Positions 1-8,093 of a DNA stretch of 64,000 nt are shown here, one piece after another. Made by a program: the position numbers and the translations under genes. Below the pieces are notes generated by a model that saw only the letters and a list, made by a program, of their open reading frames with translations, had not been told where the DNA came from and ran no database searches. The stretch is from HGM13862 sp031553915 (GTDB taxonomy: Bacteria; Bacillota; Dehalobacteriia; UBA4068): positions 62,001 through 126,000 of the forward strand of contig JAVBKT010000004.1 of the NCBI GenBank assembly GCA_031553915.1, written 5' to 3'. Position 1 is the first letter of the stretch; each line of letters starts with the position of its first letter.

Positions 1-215
1 TGGCTAACACTCTGGTTCTGGCGTATATCGGCAGCAGCCTTTCCACAACCTTGCTTTTTGTGGCTTATAATGTCACTTTTGTCGAGCTGATGAATATGGA
101 GCTGATTGTAGTTGAATTACTGCAGGCGATAGTCGGCAGCATCGGCATTCTGGCGGCAATTCCCTTTACCTCTTTTATCTGTGCCGCCCTTTATCCCAAA
201 CGTGATCTGCCTTAA
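1..215 (+). CDS. YibE/F-like membrane protein, 3' end only
   Basis: Only the last 70 codons are in the window, read in the frame beginning at base 3 and ending at TAA 213-215. The translation has hydrophobic stretches (ANTLVLAYIGSSLSTTLLF and GSIGILAAIPFTSFICAAL) separated by a short segment with NMELIVVELLQAIVGS. The TNTLxLAY start and the closing E-x-x-x-A-GSIG-hydrophobic helix resemble the C-terminal end of the YibE/F family, integral membrane proteins of unknown transport function common in Bacillota. The tail YPKRDLP is cytoplasmic-looking. The rest of the gene lies upstream of the window, so length and start cannot be judged. The family call rests on this short C-terminal pattern. It does not obviously share a transcript with gcvT, which follows after 112 bases. 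Confidence 0.6.
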   Translation, partial: ANTLVLAYIGSSLSTTLLFVAYNVTFVELMNMELIVVELLQAIVGSIGILAAIPFTSFICAALYPKRDLP

Positions 216-327
216 ACAAATAATTTGCTAAAAATATCATATTTAGCGAAAGGGCTTATATTAGGGTCTGTATTATGCTAGAATAGGTATTAGCAATAAT
301 TATGCAGGAAGAAATGGGAAAGAGAAA

Positions 328-1404
328 ATGGAAAAGAAAACTCCTTTATATGATTGTCATCTTGCCGCAGACGCCAAGATAGTAGAGTTTGCCGGTTTTC
401 TAATGCCGATCCAGTATCCGGCCGGGATTATTGCCGAGCATATGGCAGTACGCAGCCAGTGCGGTATCTTTGATGTTTCGCATATGGGCGAGGTTGTTTT
501 CAAAGGCGCGGATGCTTTGGCGAATATTAACCGCCTTTTTACCAATGACTACACTAATCTCGAAATTGGGCGGGTACGTTATGGCCTAATGTGCAATGAG
601 GAAGGCGGCGCACTTGATGATTTGTTAGTATACAAGCTTGCTGAGGACGAATATCTGGCGGTGGTCAATGCGGCCAACATAGATAAAGATGTGTCATGGC
701 TCGAGCAGCATCTCTTTGGCGAGGTGCAGTTTGAGAATCTTTCTGACCGCGTGGCGCAGATTAGCCTGCAGGGGCCGGCCAGTGAGGATGTCATTTCCCT
801 CCTCACAAAAACATGGCCCAGCAAATATTATAGTTTTATCAATCATCTTGATCTGGGCGGTATTGACGCTCTGGTTTCCGCCACCGGATATACCGGCGAG
901 AAGGGCTATGAAATATATCTGTCCAATGATGACGCCCCGCAGATGTGGAAGATGCTGCTCCAAGCAGGAGAACCATTCGGCCTGTTGCCTTGCGGCTTGG
1001 GCGCGCGTGATACTTTGCGTCTGGAAGCGTCGATGCCGTTATACGGGCATGAGCTGAATGAAACCATTACCCCTCTTGAGGCTGGGCTTGGTTTTGCCGT
1101 TAAGCTGGAAAAAGATTTCATCGGCAGTGCGGCCCTCATGGCAAAGCCACAACGGAGCAGAATCGGCCTCAAGGCTTTAGGCCGGGGGATTATCCGCGAG
1201 CATCAGGATATCTTTTTTAGCGATAAGCTGATCGGCAGCACTACCTCTGGCACGCATTGTCCATATTTGGAGGGCGCTTATGCCATGGCCCTGGTGGATG
1301 CGGGTATAGTTGAGCCGGGCGATATTGTCGAGGCGGATGTCAGAGGCCGGAGAATTGAAGCGCAAGTGGTAGCGATGCCGTTTTATCAAAGGCCCAAAGC
1401 ATAG
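328..1404 (+). CDS. gcvT: Aminomethyltransferase, glycine cleavage T protein
   Basis: This 358-aa protein transfers the methylene group from the aminomethyl-lipoyl arm of the H protein to tetrahydrofolate, releasing ammonia. The full GcvT fold is present: the N-terminus PLYDCHLAADAKIVEFAGF, the SHMGEV segment near residue 51, LQGPAS, TGYTGEKGYEIY with the folate-contacting region, LGARDTLRLEASMPLYGHEL, and a C-terminal beta-barrel. Length is normal for the family. The ATG at 328 follows a weak purine-rich site (gggaaagag). It is the first gene of a six-gene cluster with gcvH, gcvPA, gcvPB, lplA and lpdA. The 112-base upstream gap is too short for a tandem glycine riboswitch and I see none. 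An imperfect inverted repeat (gctaaa at 227, tttagc at 242) lies in the gap and a poor promoter (TAGAAT near 279) may be present. Identity is very secure. Confidence 0.97.
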   Translation: MEKKTPLYDCHLAADAKIVEFAGFLMPIQYPAGIIAEHMAVRSQCGIFDVSHMGEVVFKGADALANINRLFTNDYTNLEIGRVRYGLMCNEEGGALDDLLVYKLAEDEYLAVVNAANIDKDVSWLEQHLFGEVQFENLSDRVAQISLQGPASEDVISLLTKTWPSKYYSFINHLDLGGIDALVSATGYTGEKGYEIYLSNDDAPQMWKMLLQAGEPFGLLPCGLGARDTLRLEASMPLYGHELNETITPLEAGLGFAVKLEKDFIGSAALMAKPQRSRIGLKALGRGIIREHQDIFFSDKLIGSTTSGTHCPYLEGAYAMALVDAGIVEPGDIVEADVRGRRIEAQVVAMPFYQRPKA

Positions 1405-1460
1405 ATCAACAGCCGGATTTATGGCTAATAATAAATTATAATTTCAGGGAGGAAGAAACT

Positions 1461-1841
1461 ATGGATACCCCGAGCGGATTAAAGTATGTGGCGTCTCACG
1501 AATGGTTGAATTATCTTGAAACGGACAAAGTGCAAATTGGCATCAGCGATTTTGCCCAGCAAGCTATGGGGGATATCGTCTTTATCAATTTGCCCGAAGT
1601 CGGCGATATGGTTGATGCCGGCGATGTGCTTTGTGATATTGAGTCGGTGAAGGCGGTAGAAGATATTTATGCGCCTGCTACCGGCAAAATAACCGCGGTC
1701 AATGAAGAGCTGCTTGATCACCCGGAGCAGATCAATAATCATCCCTATGATGCCTGGATTGTCGAAATCAGCGATATAACCGATACCGAAGACCTGCTTG
1801 ATGCTAATCAATATGCCAAGCTGTGTGAAGAGGAGGGTTAA
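1461..1841 (+). CDS. gcvH: Glycine cleavage H protein (lipoyl carrier)
   Basis: This 126-aa protein carries the lipoyl arm that shuttles the aminomethyl group between the P, T and L proteins. The lipoylation motif DIESVKAVEDIY is present, which puts the modified lysine at K64. The surrounding hybrid barrel is intact (WLNYLETDKVQIGISDFAQ, GDIVFINLPEVGD, YAPATGKITAVNEEL, NNHPYDAWIVEI). Length is standard. The start ATG at 1461 has a good Shine-Dalgarno (agggaggaag). It stands 56 bases after gcvT and ends one base before the gcvPA start, so translation is probably coupled. The lipoate ligase encoded downstream is the likely modifying enzyme. Confidence 0.97.
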   Translation: MDTPSGLKYVASHEWLNYLETDKVQIGISDFAQQAMGDIVFINLPEVGDMVDAGDVLCDIESVKAVEDIYAPATGKITAVNEELLDHPEQINNHPYDAWIVEISDITDTEDLLDANQYAKLCEEEG

Positions 1842-1842
1842 A

Positions 1843-3156
1843 ATGGGATCATATATCCCAGTCAGCGAACAAGAAAAACAAGAGATGCTTCGGGCAATCG
1901 GCGCCGCATCAACTGATGAGTTGTTTGCCGCTATCCATGAGGAGATGAAAGTGAGCAGCCTGGCTATTCCGCCGGGCAAAAGCGAGCTGGAGACGAGGCG
2001 GATTATTGAAGGGATTGCCGAGCAAAACAAGCGTTTTTCTTCCATATTCAGAGGCGCGGGCGCTTACTCTCACTATATTCCATCCATAGTTGGTTCGGTG
2101 GTGAATAAAGAAGAGTTTCTGACCGCCTATACTCCTTATCAGGCGGAGATTTCTCAGGGCCTGCTTCAGGCTATTTTTGAGTTTCAGACGATGATTTGTG
2201 ATTTAACCGGTATGGATGTTGCCAATGCCTCTGTTTATGATGGCGCAGTGGCGACGGCAGAAGCGACTAATATGTGCCGCGGGCGCAAACGCAACAAAGT
2301 TTTGCTGTCGGCAACCACCAATCCGATGGTCATGGAGACGATCAAAACCTATTGCTTTGCCAATAACGCGCAAATGGAAATTGTGCCCGCAAAAGAAGGA
2401 CAGACCGATATTAAAGAGCTAGCCGCCATGCTTGATCAGGAGACGGCTTGTTTTTATTTGCAGCAGCCCAATTATTTTGGCATTATCGAAGATGCGGAAG
2501 AGCTGGGTCAAGCGGTAAAACAAACTGGCGCCAAATATATTATGGGCGTGAACCCCATTGCCATGGCGGTATTGAAAACGCCGGGCGAATGCGGCGCTGA
2601 TATTGCGGTTGGCGAAGGCCAGCCTCTGGGGATGCCGCTAGCCTTTGGCGGCCCCTATCTGGGCTTCATGGCCACTAGTGAGTCTTTGATGCGCCGCTTG
2701 CCAGGGCGCATTGTCGGCGAGACAGTTGACGCTGACGGCAAAAGAGCCTTTGTGCTGACCCTGCAGGCCAGAGAGCAGCATATCCGCAGAGAAAAAGCGA
2801 GCTCCAATATTTGCTCCAATCAAAACCTCTGCGCCTTAACCGCGTCTGTATATCTGGCGGCCATGGGCAATCAGGGATTGCGGCAGGTGGCGAAGAGCTG
2901 CTATAATCATGCGCATTATTTGCAGGAGAAAATAGCGGAGCTGGGCTTTGGCCTTACATATGCCGCGCCGTTTTTCCATGAATTTGTGGTGCAGCCGCCG
3001 CTTGACGCACAGATCATCAGCCAAAAGCTGGCCGAACACAATATTCTCGCTGGCTTGCCCTTGGCGGGCGGCAAGATGCTCTGGTGCGCTACGGAAATGA
3101 ACAGCAAAGATGAGATTGACAAAATGATAGCAATCCTTGGGGAGGTGGTCGGATAA
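1843..3156 (+). CDS. gcvPA: Glycine dehydrogenase (decarboxylating) subunit 1
   Basis: This 437-aa protein is the N-terminal half of glycine decarboxylase (P protein), which in this lineage is split into two subunits that together bind one PLP. Characteristic segments are YIPVSEQEKQEMLRAIGA, FRGAGAYSHYIPSIV, TAYTPYQAEISQGLLQAIFE, ANASVYDGATA-like ANASVYDGAVATAEA, QQPNYFGIIED and the glycine-rich LAFGGPYLGFMA. The open frame extends 15 codons further 5', inside gcvH. I choose ATG 1843 because it has a strong site (gaggaggg at 1829) and starts one base after the gcvH stop. It overlaps gcvPB by one base (TAATG), which indicates tight coupling and a 1:1 subunit ratio. Confidence 0.96.
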   Translation: MGSYIPVSEQEKQEMLRAIGAASTDELFAAIHEEMKVSSLAIPPGKSELETRRIIEGIAEQNKRFSSIFRGAGAYSHYIPSIVGSVVNKEEFLTAYTPYQAEISQGLLQAIFEFQTMICDLTGMDVANASVYDGAVATAEATNMCRGRKRNKVLLSATTNPMVMETIKTYCFANNAQMEIVPAKEGQTDIKELAAMLDQETACFYLQQPNYFGIIEDAEELGQAVKQTGAKYIMGVNPIAMAVLKTPGECGADIAVGEGQPLGMPLAFGGPYLGFMATSESLMRRLPGRIVGETVDADGKRAFVLTLQAREQHIRREKASSNICSNQNLCALTASVYLAAMGNQGLRQVAKSCYNHAHYLQEKIAELGFGLTYAAPFFHEFVVQPPLDAQIISQKLAEHNILAGLPLAGGKMLWCATEMNSKDEIDKMIAILGEVVG

Positions 3157-4592
3157 TGCAACTATTATTTGAGAGAAGCCACCCGGGACGGGGCTTGACT
3201 ATTCTTCCTGCTTGCGATGTTGCTGACTATGCTTTGCCGGAAAATATGGCAAGAAAGAGCGCGCTCCATTTGCCTGCTTTGGCGGAAACAGATATCAGCC
3301 GCCATTATAGCGAGCTGTCTCATCATGTGCATGGCGTCAACAGGGGGTTTTATCCTCTTGGCTCCTGCACGATGAAATATAATCCCAAAATTGACGAAGA
3401 TATGGCAGCCTTGCCCGCTTTTACGGCGATTCATCCCTTACAGCCTTTGGATACAGTGCAGGGTTGCCTGAAAGTGCTCCGCTTAGCGGAAAAATATTTA
3501 TGCGAGATCACCGGTATGGATGCTATGAGCTTTCAGCCGGCAGCCGGCGCGCATGGTGAGTTTACCGGTTTGCTGCTGATCAAGGCCTATCATCATGCCA
3601 ATGGCGAGGGCGGGACGCGTACCAAAGTTATTGTGCCAGACAGCGCGCATGGTACGAACCCGGCCACGGCCACGATGAATGGCTATACTACAGTCAATAT
3701 CAAAAGCTCTGAGCAGGGATGTGTGGATTTGGACGCGCTCAAGGCAGTAGTCGGCAAGGATACGGCAGCGCTGATGCTGACCAACCCCAATACTGTCGGC
3801 ATTTTTGAGAAGGATATTCTGGAAATTACCAAAATTGTTCACGAGGCAGGCGGCCTGGTTTATTATGACGGGGCGAACCTTAACGGCGTGATGGGGCTGG
3901 TGCGCCCCGGTGATATGGGTTTTGATGTGATTCATCTCAATATTCATAAAACCTTTGCCACGCCGCATGGCGGCGGCGGCCCGGGCAGCGGCCCTTGCGG
4001 CTGTAAGCAGTTTTTGGCTCCCTTTCTGCCGCAAGACCAGGTGTTTGAACAGGACGGCGTATATGGTTTGAGTCATTCGGATCAGAGCATTGGCCGTGTG
4101 CGCGCCTTTTATGGCAATTTTTTGGTGGTAGTGAAGGCGCTGACCTATATCATCACCCTGGGCAAAGAGGGTATCCCCGCTGCCGCCTTCGGAGCGGTGC
4201 TCAATGCCAACTATATGAAAGCGATGCTGTCCCAGGTTTATGATATTGCCTATGACGGGTATTGTATGCATGAATTTGTCCTGACTTTAACAAAGCTGAA
4301 GCATGATACCGGCGTTTCCGCCCTGGATGTAGCCAAAGCTTTGCTGGACAATGGCATGCATCCGCCGACAATGTATTTCCCGCTGATTGTACCGGAGGCG
4401 CTGATGATTGAGCCGACGGAGACAGAAGCCAAGGACACGATGGATAAAGCGATAGCGGTCTTCCTCGATATTCATCAAACTGCTATGAAAGACGCGGAAT
4501 CCTTACACCAAATGCCGCAAAAGACTTTTGTGCGCCGTCTTGATGAAACGCTGGCTGCCCGCAGCCCGGTTTTGCGCTATCATTTTGATTAA
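3156..4592 (+). CDS. gcvPB: Glycine dehydrogenase (decarboxylating) subunit 2
   Basis: This 478-aa protein is the C-terminal, PLP-bearing half of glycine decarboxylase. It takes electrons and the aminomethyl group to lipoyl-GcvH while releasing CO2. The PLP-binding sequence HLNIHKTFATPHGGGGPG gives the Schiff-base lysine as K265. Also present are YPLGSCTMKYNPK near the N-terminus, QPAAGAHGEFTGLL, PDSAHGTNPATA and YDGANLNGVMG. Length is normal. The ATG at 3156 overlaps the gcvPA stop by one base and has a strong site (ggggaggtgg at 3139). The long reading frame on the opposite strand (3498-4271) is a composition shadow. Confidence 0.97.
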   Translation: MQLLFERSHPGRGLTILPACDVADYALPENMARKSALHLPALAETDISRHYSELSHHVHGVNRGFYPLGSCTMKYNPKIDEDMAALPAFTAIHPLQPLDTVQGCLKVLRLAEKYLCEITGMDAMSFQPAAGAHGEFTGLLLIKAYHHANGEGGTRTKVIVPDSAHGTNPATATMNGYTTVNIKSSEQGCVDLDALKAVVGKDTAALMLTNPNTVGIFEKDILEITKIVHEAGGLVYYDGANLNGVMGLVRPGDMGFDVIHLNIHKTFATPHGGGGPGSGPCGCKQFLAPFLPQDQVFEQDGVYGLSHSDQSIGRVRAFYGNFLVVVKALTYIITLGKEGIPAAAFGAVLNANYMKAMLSQVYDIAYDGYCMHEFVLTLTKLKHDTGVSALDVAKALLDNGMHPPTMYFPLIVPEALMIEPTETEAKDTMDKAIAVFLDIHQTAMKDAESLHQMPQKTFVRRLDETLAARSPVLRYHFD

Positions 4593-4616
4593 TTCTGCCA
4601 AAAAAGGGGATAGGCA

Positions 4617-5612
4617 ATGATTGAAAAGCTCTACTATATGAATGCCAATAGCTTTATCCCTTATGCCAACCAGGCCCTAGAGGAGCATTTGCTGCAAAAG
4701 GTTCAGCCGGGAGAGCTGATTCTCTATCTATGGCAGAACAAGAGAACAGTAGTAGTCGGCCGCAACCAAAACTGCTGGAAGGAATGTAAAATAGAGCAGC
4801 TCTTGCGTGATCAGGGGCATCCGGCGCGGCGGATTTCCGGCGGCGGGGCTGTTTTTCAGGATTTGGGCAATCTCAATTTTACCTTTATCACCTGCAGGCA
4901 GGATTATGATGTCGGGCGGCAATTAGAGGCTATTATTAATGCGGTGAAAAAGCTGGGAATCAATGCCGAAAAGAGTGGCCGCAATGATGTTTTGGTTGAT
5001 GGCCGCAAGTTTTCCGGCAATGCTTTTTACCGCTCCGCGGATAAACAATATCATCACGGAACACTGATGGTTGATGTTAATCTGGCGGATTTAAGCCGCT
5101 ATTTGCAGCCCTCAAAAGAAAAATTGCAGGCCAAAGGTATCGAGTCTGTCCGCTCCCGCGTGGTTAATCTAAAAGAGATTAATTCGGATATTTCCGTGGC
5201 ATCCCTGCGCGGTGAAGTGGTTAACAGCTTTGCCGAGATGTATGGCTTAACGCCGAAGTTTTTGCACCTTTCTGATGATGAAAAGATGCAGGTTTCTCTT
5301 TTAGAGCAGCGCTATGCTGATTGGGGCTGGATTTTCGGCAAAAATGTCGACTTTGATATTGAACTGGCAGAGTTCTTCCCCTGGGGCAGTCTCAGCCTTA
5401 ATCTGCAGGTGGTGCAGGGGAGGGTGTGGCAGACAGTCATTTATTCCGATGCCCTGGAAGGGGAATTAATCAGTAACCTTAACTATGCGCTGAAAGACTG
5501 CCGCTATCATTGCGCAGACCTCATCCAATGCCTGCAAGCAGTGGAGACAGAAACAGCCAATGAAGAAAAAATTATCAGCGACATTTGTCAATGGCTGAAA
5601 GATAAGCTATAA
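4617..5612 (+). CDS. lplA: Lipoate-protein ligase A
   Basis: This 331-aa enzyme activates free lipoate with ATP and attaches it to carrier lysines, most obviously K64 of the neighbouring GcvH. The catalytic N-domain shows RRISGGGAVFQDLGNLNFTF (lipoate/ATP loop, residues ~72-91), GRNDVLVDGRKFSGNAFY (with the catalytic-type lysine of GRKFSG) and the HHGTLMVDVNL segment. A C-terminal accessory domain follows, as in LplA/LplJ proteins. No lipoate synthase (LipA) or octanoyltransferase (LipB) is in the window, so the cell may rely on scavenged lipoate; that is inference. It lies 24 bases after gcvPB with an agggga site and 23 bases before lpdA, so it belongs to the same operon. Confidence 0.94.
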   Translation: MIEKLYYMNANSFIPYANQALEEHLLQKVQPGELILYLWQNKRTVVVGRNQNCWKECKIEQLLRDQGHPARRISGGGAVFQDLGNLNFTFITCRQDYDVGRQLEAIINAVKKLGINAEKSGRNDVLVDGRKFSGNAFYRSADKQYHHGTLMVDVNLADLSRYLQPSKEKLQAKGIESVRSRVVNLKEINSDISVASLRGEVVNSFAEMYGLTPKFLHLSDDEKMQVSLLEQRYADWGWIFGKNVDFDIELAEFFPWGSLSLNLQVVQGRVWQTVIYSDALEGELISNLNYALKDCRYHCADLIQCLQAVETETANEEKIISDICQWLKDKL

Positions 5613-5635
5613 AGAAGGTTGTAGGGGGAAGGCAA

Positions 5636-7036
5636 ATGAGCCAATTTGATATAATTGTGATCGGCGCAGGCCCGGGCGGGTATGTCACAGCGATTAAAGC
5701 TGCCCAGTTGGGGATGAAGACGGCTATTGTTGAGAAAAGTCACTTGGGCGGCACCTGCCTTAATTGCGGCTGCATCCCCACCAAAGCCTTGCTGAACAGC
5801 GCCAATATCTATCATCTGGCCAAGAATGGCGCTGATTTTGGCTTGCATATTGACGGCCTTGGCTATGATATGGCAGCCATGCATCAATATAAAGACGATG
5901 TTGTCGCTAAGCTGCGTGATGGGATTGCCGCACTGCTTGGCGGCAATAAGATAGAACTGATTAGCGGAGAAGCAAAAATTATGGCTCCGCATCGTGTGCA
6001 GGTGGGGGAGAATACCTATAGCGCGGAGAATATTGTGATTGTTACCGGCAGCCAGCCGCTGATTCCGCCGATTCCCGGCATTGATTTGCCCGGAGTGGTC
6101 AGCAGTGAACAAATGCTGGCTCAAGCCTATGACTGCCACAGGCTGGCGATTATTGGCGCCGGTGTCATCGGCATGGAGTTTGCCTCCCTCTATAATCGTT
6201 TGGGTGCGGAAGTGACAGTGCTAGAAATGTTTGACCGCGTCTTGCCGACTATCGATGATAAAGAGATCAGCCAAAACTTAACCATGCTGCTCAAAAAAAG
6301 AGCAGTCAATATTCATACCTCTGCTCAAGTGACCTCTATCGAAAAAACCGTCACCGGGCTGGTCTGCCACTTCACCAGCAAGGACGAAGAGCAAATAGTG
6401 GAAGTGGATAATATTCTGGTAGCGACTGGGCGCAAGGGCTGTATTGAAGGTCTGGTAGCGGATGGGCTGGATCTGAACATTAACCACAAGAGCGGGCAAA
6501 TTGTTATCAATAAAGATCATCGCAGCTCCGTTGATAGTATTTATGCTATTGGCGATGTGGCGGAGCATAGTATGCAGCTGGCGCATATGGCCTCTGCTGA
6601 GGGGATTAACCTGGCCTATCATTTGGCCGGCCAAGACGGGCCGATTAATCTGGATATTGTGCCGGGCTGTATTTTTAGCGATCCGGAAATTGCCACTGTC
6701 GGCCTCACCGAAGCCAAAGCCAAAGAGCAGGGCATTGCCGTTAAGGTTGGTAAATATTTGATGAGCGGCAACAGCAAAAGTATGCTGGCGCAGGCAGAGC
6801 GCGGCTTTATTAAGATAATTGCTGAGCAGGAAAGTAAGCGTATACTCGGCGCGCAGTTGATGTGCTCTCATGCGGCGGATTTGGTCAATGAACTATCCTT
6901 GGCTATTGCTCAAGGCCTGAGCGCTGCTGATATTGCTGCGGTGATTCATCCTCATCCCACCTTTGGCGAGGGGATAGCAGAGGCTGCGGAAGCTGTTTTT
7001 GATACGTCGATCCATTCCTTACCCAAACGCCGGTAA
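5636..7036 (+). CDS. lpdA: Dihydrolipoyl dehydrogenase (L protein)
   Basis: This 466-aa flavoprotein reoxidises dihydrolipoyl-GcvH with NAD+. The N-terminal FAD loop is VIGAGPGGYVTAIKAAQLG. The redox disulphide site is GGTCLNCGCIPTK, giving C41 and C46 as the active pair, with an additional cysteine at C44 where valine is usual. The NAD loop is IIGAGVIGMEFASLYNRLG. The second FAD segment is SIYAIGDVAE. The C-terminal His-Glu dyad is in HPHPTFGEG. Length is standard. The start ATG at 5636 follows a gggggaagg site. It closes the glycine cleavage operon. No hairpin terminator is evident after it, but a new promoter begins at 7083. Confidence 0.96.
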   Translation: MSQFDIIVIGAGPGGYVTAIKAAQLGMKTAIVEKSHLGGTCLNCGCIPTKALLNSANIYHLAKNGADFGLHIDGLGYDMAAMHQYKDDVVAKLRDGIAALLGGNKIELISGEAKIMAPHRVQVGENTYSAENIVIVTGSQPLIPPIPGIDLPGVVSSEQMLAQAYDCHRLAIIGAGVIGMEFASLYNRLGAEVTVLEMFDRVLPTIDDKEISQNLTMLLKKRAVNIHTSAQVTSIEKTVTGLVCHFTSKDEEQIVEVDNILVATGRKGCIEGLVADGLDLNINHKSGQIVINKDHRSSVDSIYAIGDVAEHSMQLAHMASAEGINLAYHLAGQDGPINLDIVPGCIFSDPEIATVGLTEAKAKEQGIAVKVGKYLMSGNSKSMLAQAERGFIKIIAEQESKRILGAQLMCSHAADLVNELSLAIAQGLSAADIAAVIHPHPTFGEGIAEAAEAVFDTSIHSLPKRR

Positions 7037-7082
7037 AAGAAGTTTTATTGGCTGAAACCAAGGCGCGGCAGGGAACTCGCTA

Positions 7083-7111
7083 TTGTGATGATCTGCCCCA
7101 TATGCTATAAT
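7083..7111 (+). promoter_or_regulatory. Sigma-A-type promoter for the DUF362 gene
   Basis: TTGTGA (7083-7088) and TATAAT (7106-7111) are separated by exactly 17 bases. The -10 box covers the upstream ATG at 7110, so that ATG cannot be the start on this transcript. This supports ATG 7146 instead. Confidence 0.7.
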
Positions 7112-7145
7112 GAAGACATCAAATGATGCGCTGCTGAGGTTTTGT

Positions 7146-8006
7146 ATGCCGATAATATCCCTGCTTAAGGCCGATGAACAGCTTTCTTCATCTGCCAAAG
7201 CTGCTGATTTACTGATAAGACGGTTATTGTTGCCCTTGGGCGGCCCGACCTTTTATTTTTGCCCCGGAGAAAAGCTGGCGCTGTTGGCTGATGTCACCTT
7301 GCCAGCTGATAATGAACTTGGGGCAAATTTTGATATCCGCCTTTTGTGGGCCTTGGTTAATATTGCCCGCAAAGAAGGAGTCACGGATATTAGCGTCTGC
7401 ATTCGCCCTGAGGGTAATTTTGACTTGCCAACAATTCTCGATAAAACCAGCTATGGCAAATTGATGGGCATAGAGGGGGTAAAGGTTGTAGGCTTATCAG
7501 ACGAGCGTACCACTGCCAGACAGACTGACAGCCGTCTGGTCTTGGAAAGCGCAGAAGTTTATAGTGAGCTGGCAGCTGCGGATATCATTATCAGCCTGGC
7601 CAAGTTTAAAACTGCGGAGAACAAGCTCTTTGGCAGCGCCTTGGCGAATATGGCCTATGCCGCCACAGCAGACCCGGCAATGAGCTTTGAAATCAAGCAG
7701 CGGTCTCTGGTCGATATCTACAGCATTATCACGCCGGATTTAACTATCGTAGACTGCCTGGTGGGGCAAAGCGGCTTCCAGAGCAATCGTGTTGATTGTG
7801 TTTTGGCGGGCTCTGACGCTGTGGCCTTGGATACGGTGTTATGCGCCATTGCTGATATTGACATGAGCGAGGTTGAACCGCTTGTTTTAGCCACGCAATA
7901 TGGCTATGGCATTAGCAACCCTGCTGATATCAGCATGTTTGGCGATGATTTGCGCGATATTATGTCCGGAGCCGGGCAAGATGAAACAGCAGAAGAAGAA
8001 CAATAA
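7146..8006 (+). CDS. DUF362 family protein
   Basis: This protein of about 286 aa resembles DUF362. Evidence is the central ADIIISLAKFKTAENKLFGSALANMAYA segment (the family's S-x-x-K-h-K-t pattern), the following SLVDIYSIITPDLTIVDCLVG and the closing LAGSDAVALDTVLCAI, which matches the family's G-x-D-x-V-A-x-D pattern. Many DUF362 proteins carry a C-terminal 4Fe-4S ferredoxin domain. None is present here: cysteines are few and unclustered, and the tail is acidic (GQDETAEEEQ). Function is unknown. An ATG at 7110 is in frame but falls inside the -10 box and has no ribosome site. ATG 7146 has gagg six bases upstream. The gene has its own promoter and a terminator at 8044, so it looks monocistronic. 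Confidence 0.8.
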   Translation: MPIISLLKADEQLSSSAKAADLLIRRLLLPLGGPTFYFCPGEKLALLADVTLPADNELGANFDIRLLWALVNIARKEGVTDISVCIRPEGNFDLPTILDKTSYGKLMGIEGVKVVGLSDERTTARQTDSRLVLESAEVYSELAAADIIISLAKFKTAENKLFGSALANMAYAATADPAMSFEIKQRSLVDIYSIITPDLTIVDCLVGQSGFQSNRVDCVLAGSDAVALDTVLCAIADIDMSEVEPLVLATQYGYGISNPADISMFGDDLRDIMSGAGQDETAEEEQ

Positions 8007-8043
8007 AAAGAGCTATGCCGGTATTTGAGCCGGAACCAGTAAT

Positions 8044-8072
8044 AGCTGCTGTCATCTGGCAGTAGCTTTTTT
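8044..8072 (+). terminator. Rho-independent terminator after the DUF362 gene
   Basis: An 8-bp stem (agctgctg 8044-8051 with cagtagct 8060-8067, one G-U pair) is followed by a run of T (8067-8072). It separates the DUF362 gene from the radical SAM gene 22 bases on. Confidence 0.75.
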
Positions 8073-8093
8073 GTCGGAAACTATGGAGCACAT

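Noticed and set aside
216..327. Possible glycine riboswitch upstream of gcvT
   Set aside because: Only 112 bases are available and no glycine-aptamer core is visible. The inverted repeat there (gctaaa/tttagc) is short and lacks a T run.
3498..4271. 257-codon reading frame on the minus strand inside gcvPB
   Set aside because: It lies wholly within a secure gene, has no ribosome site or family resemblance, and is typical of antisense frames under G+C-biased third positions.
7110..7145. Upstream ATG for the DUF362 protein
   Set aside because: It falls inside a strong -10 box and lacks a ribosome site, while ATG 7146 has a good one.
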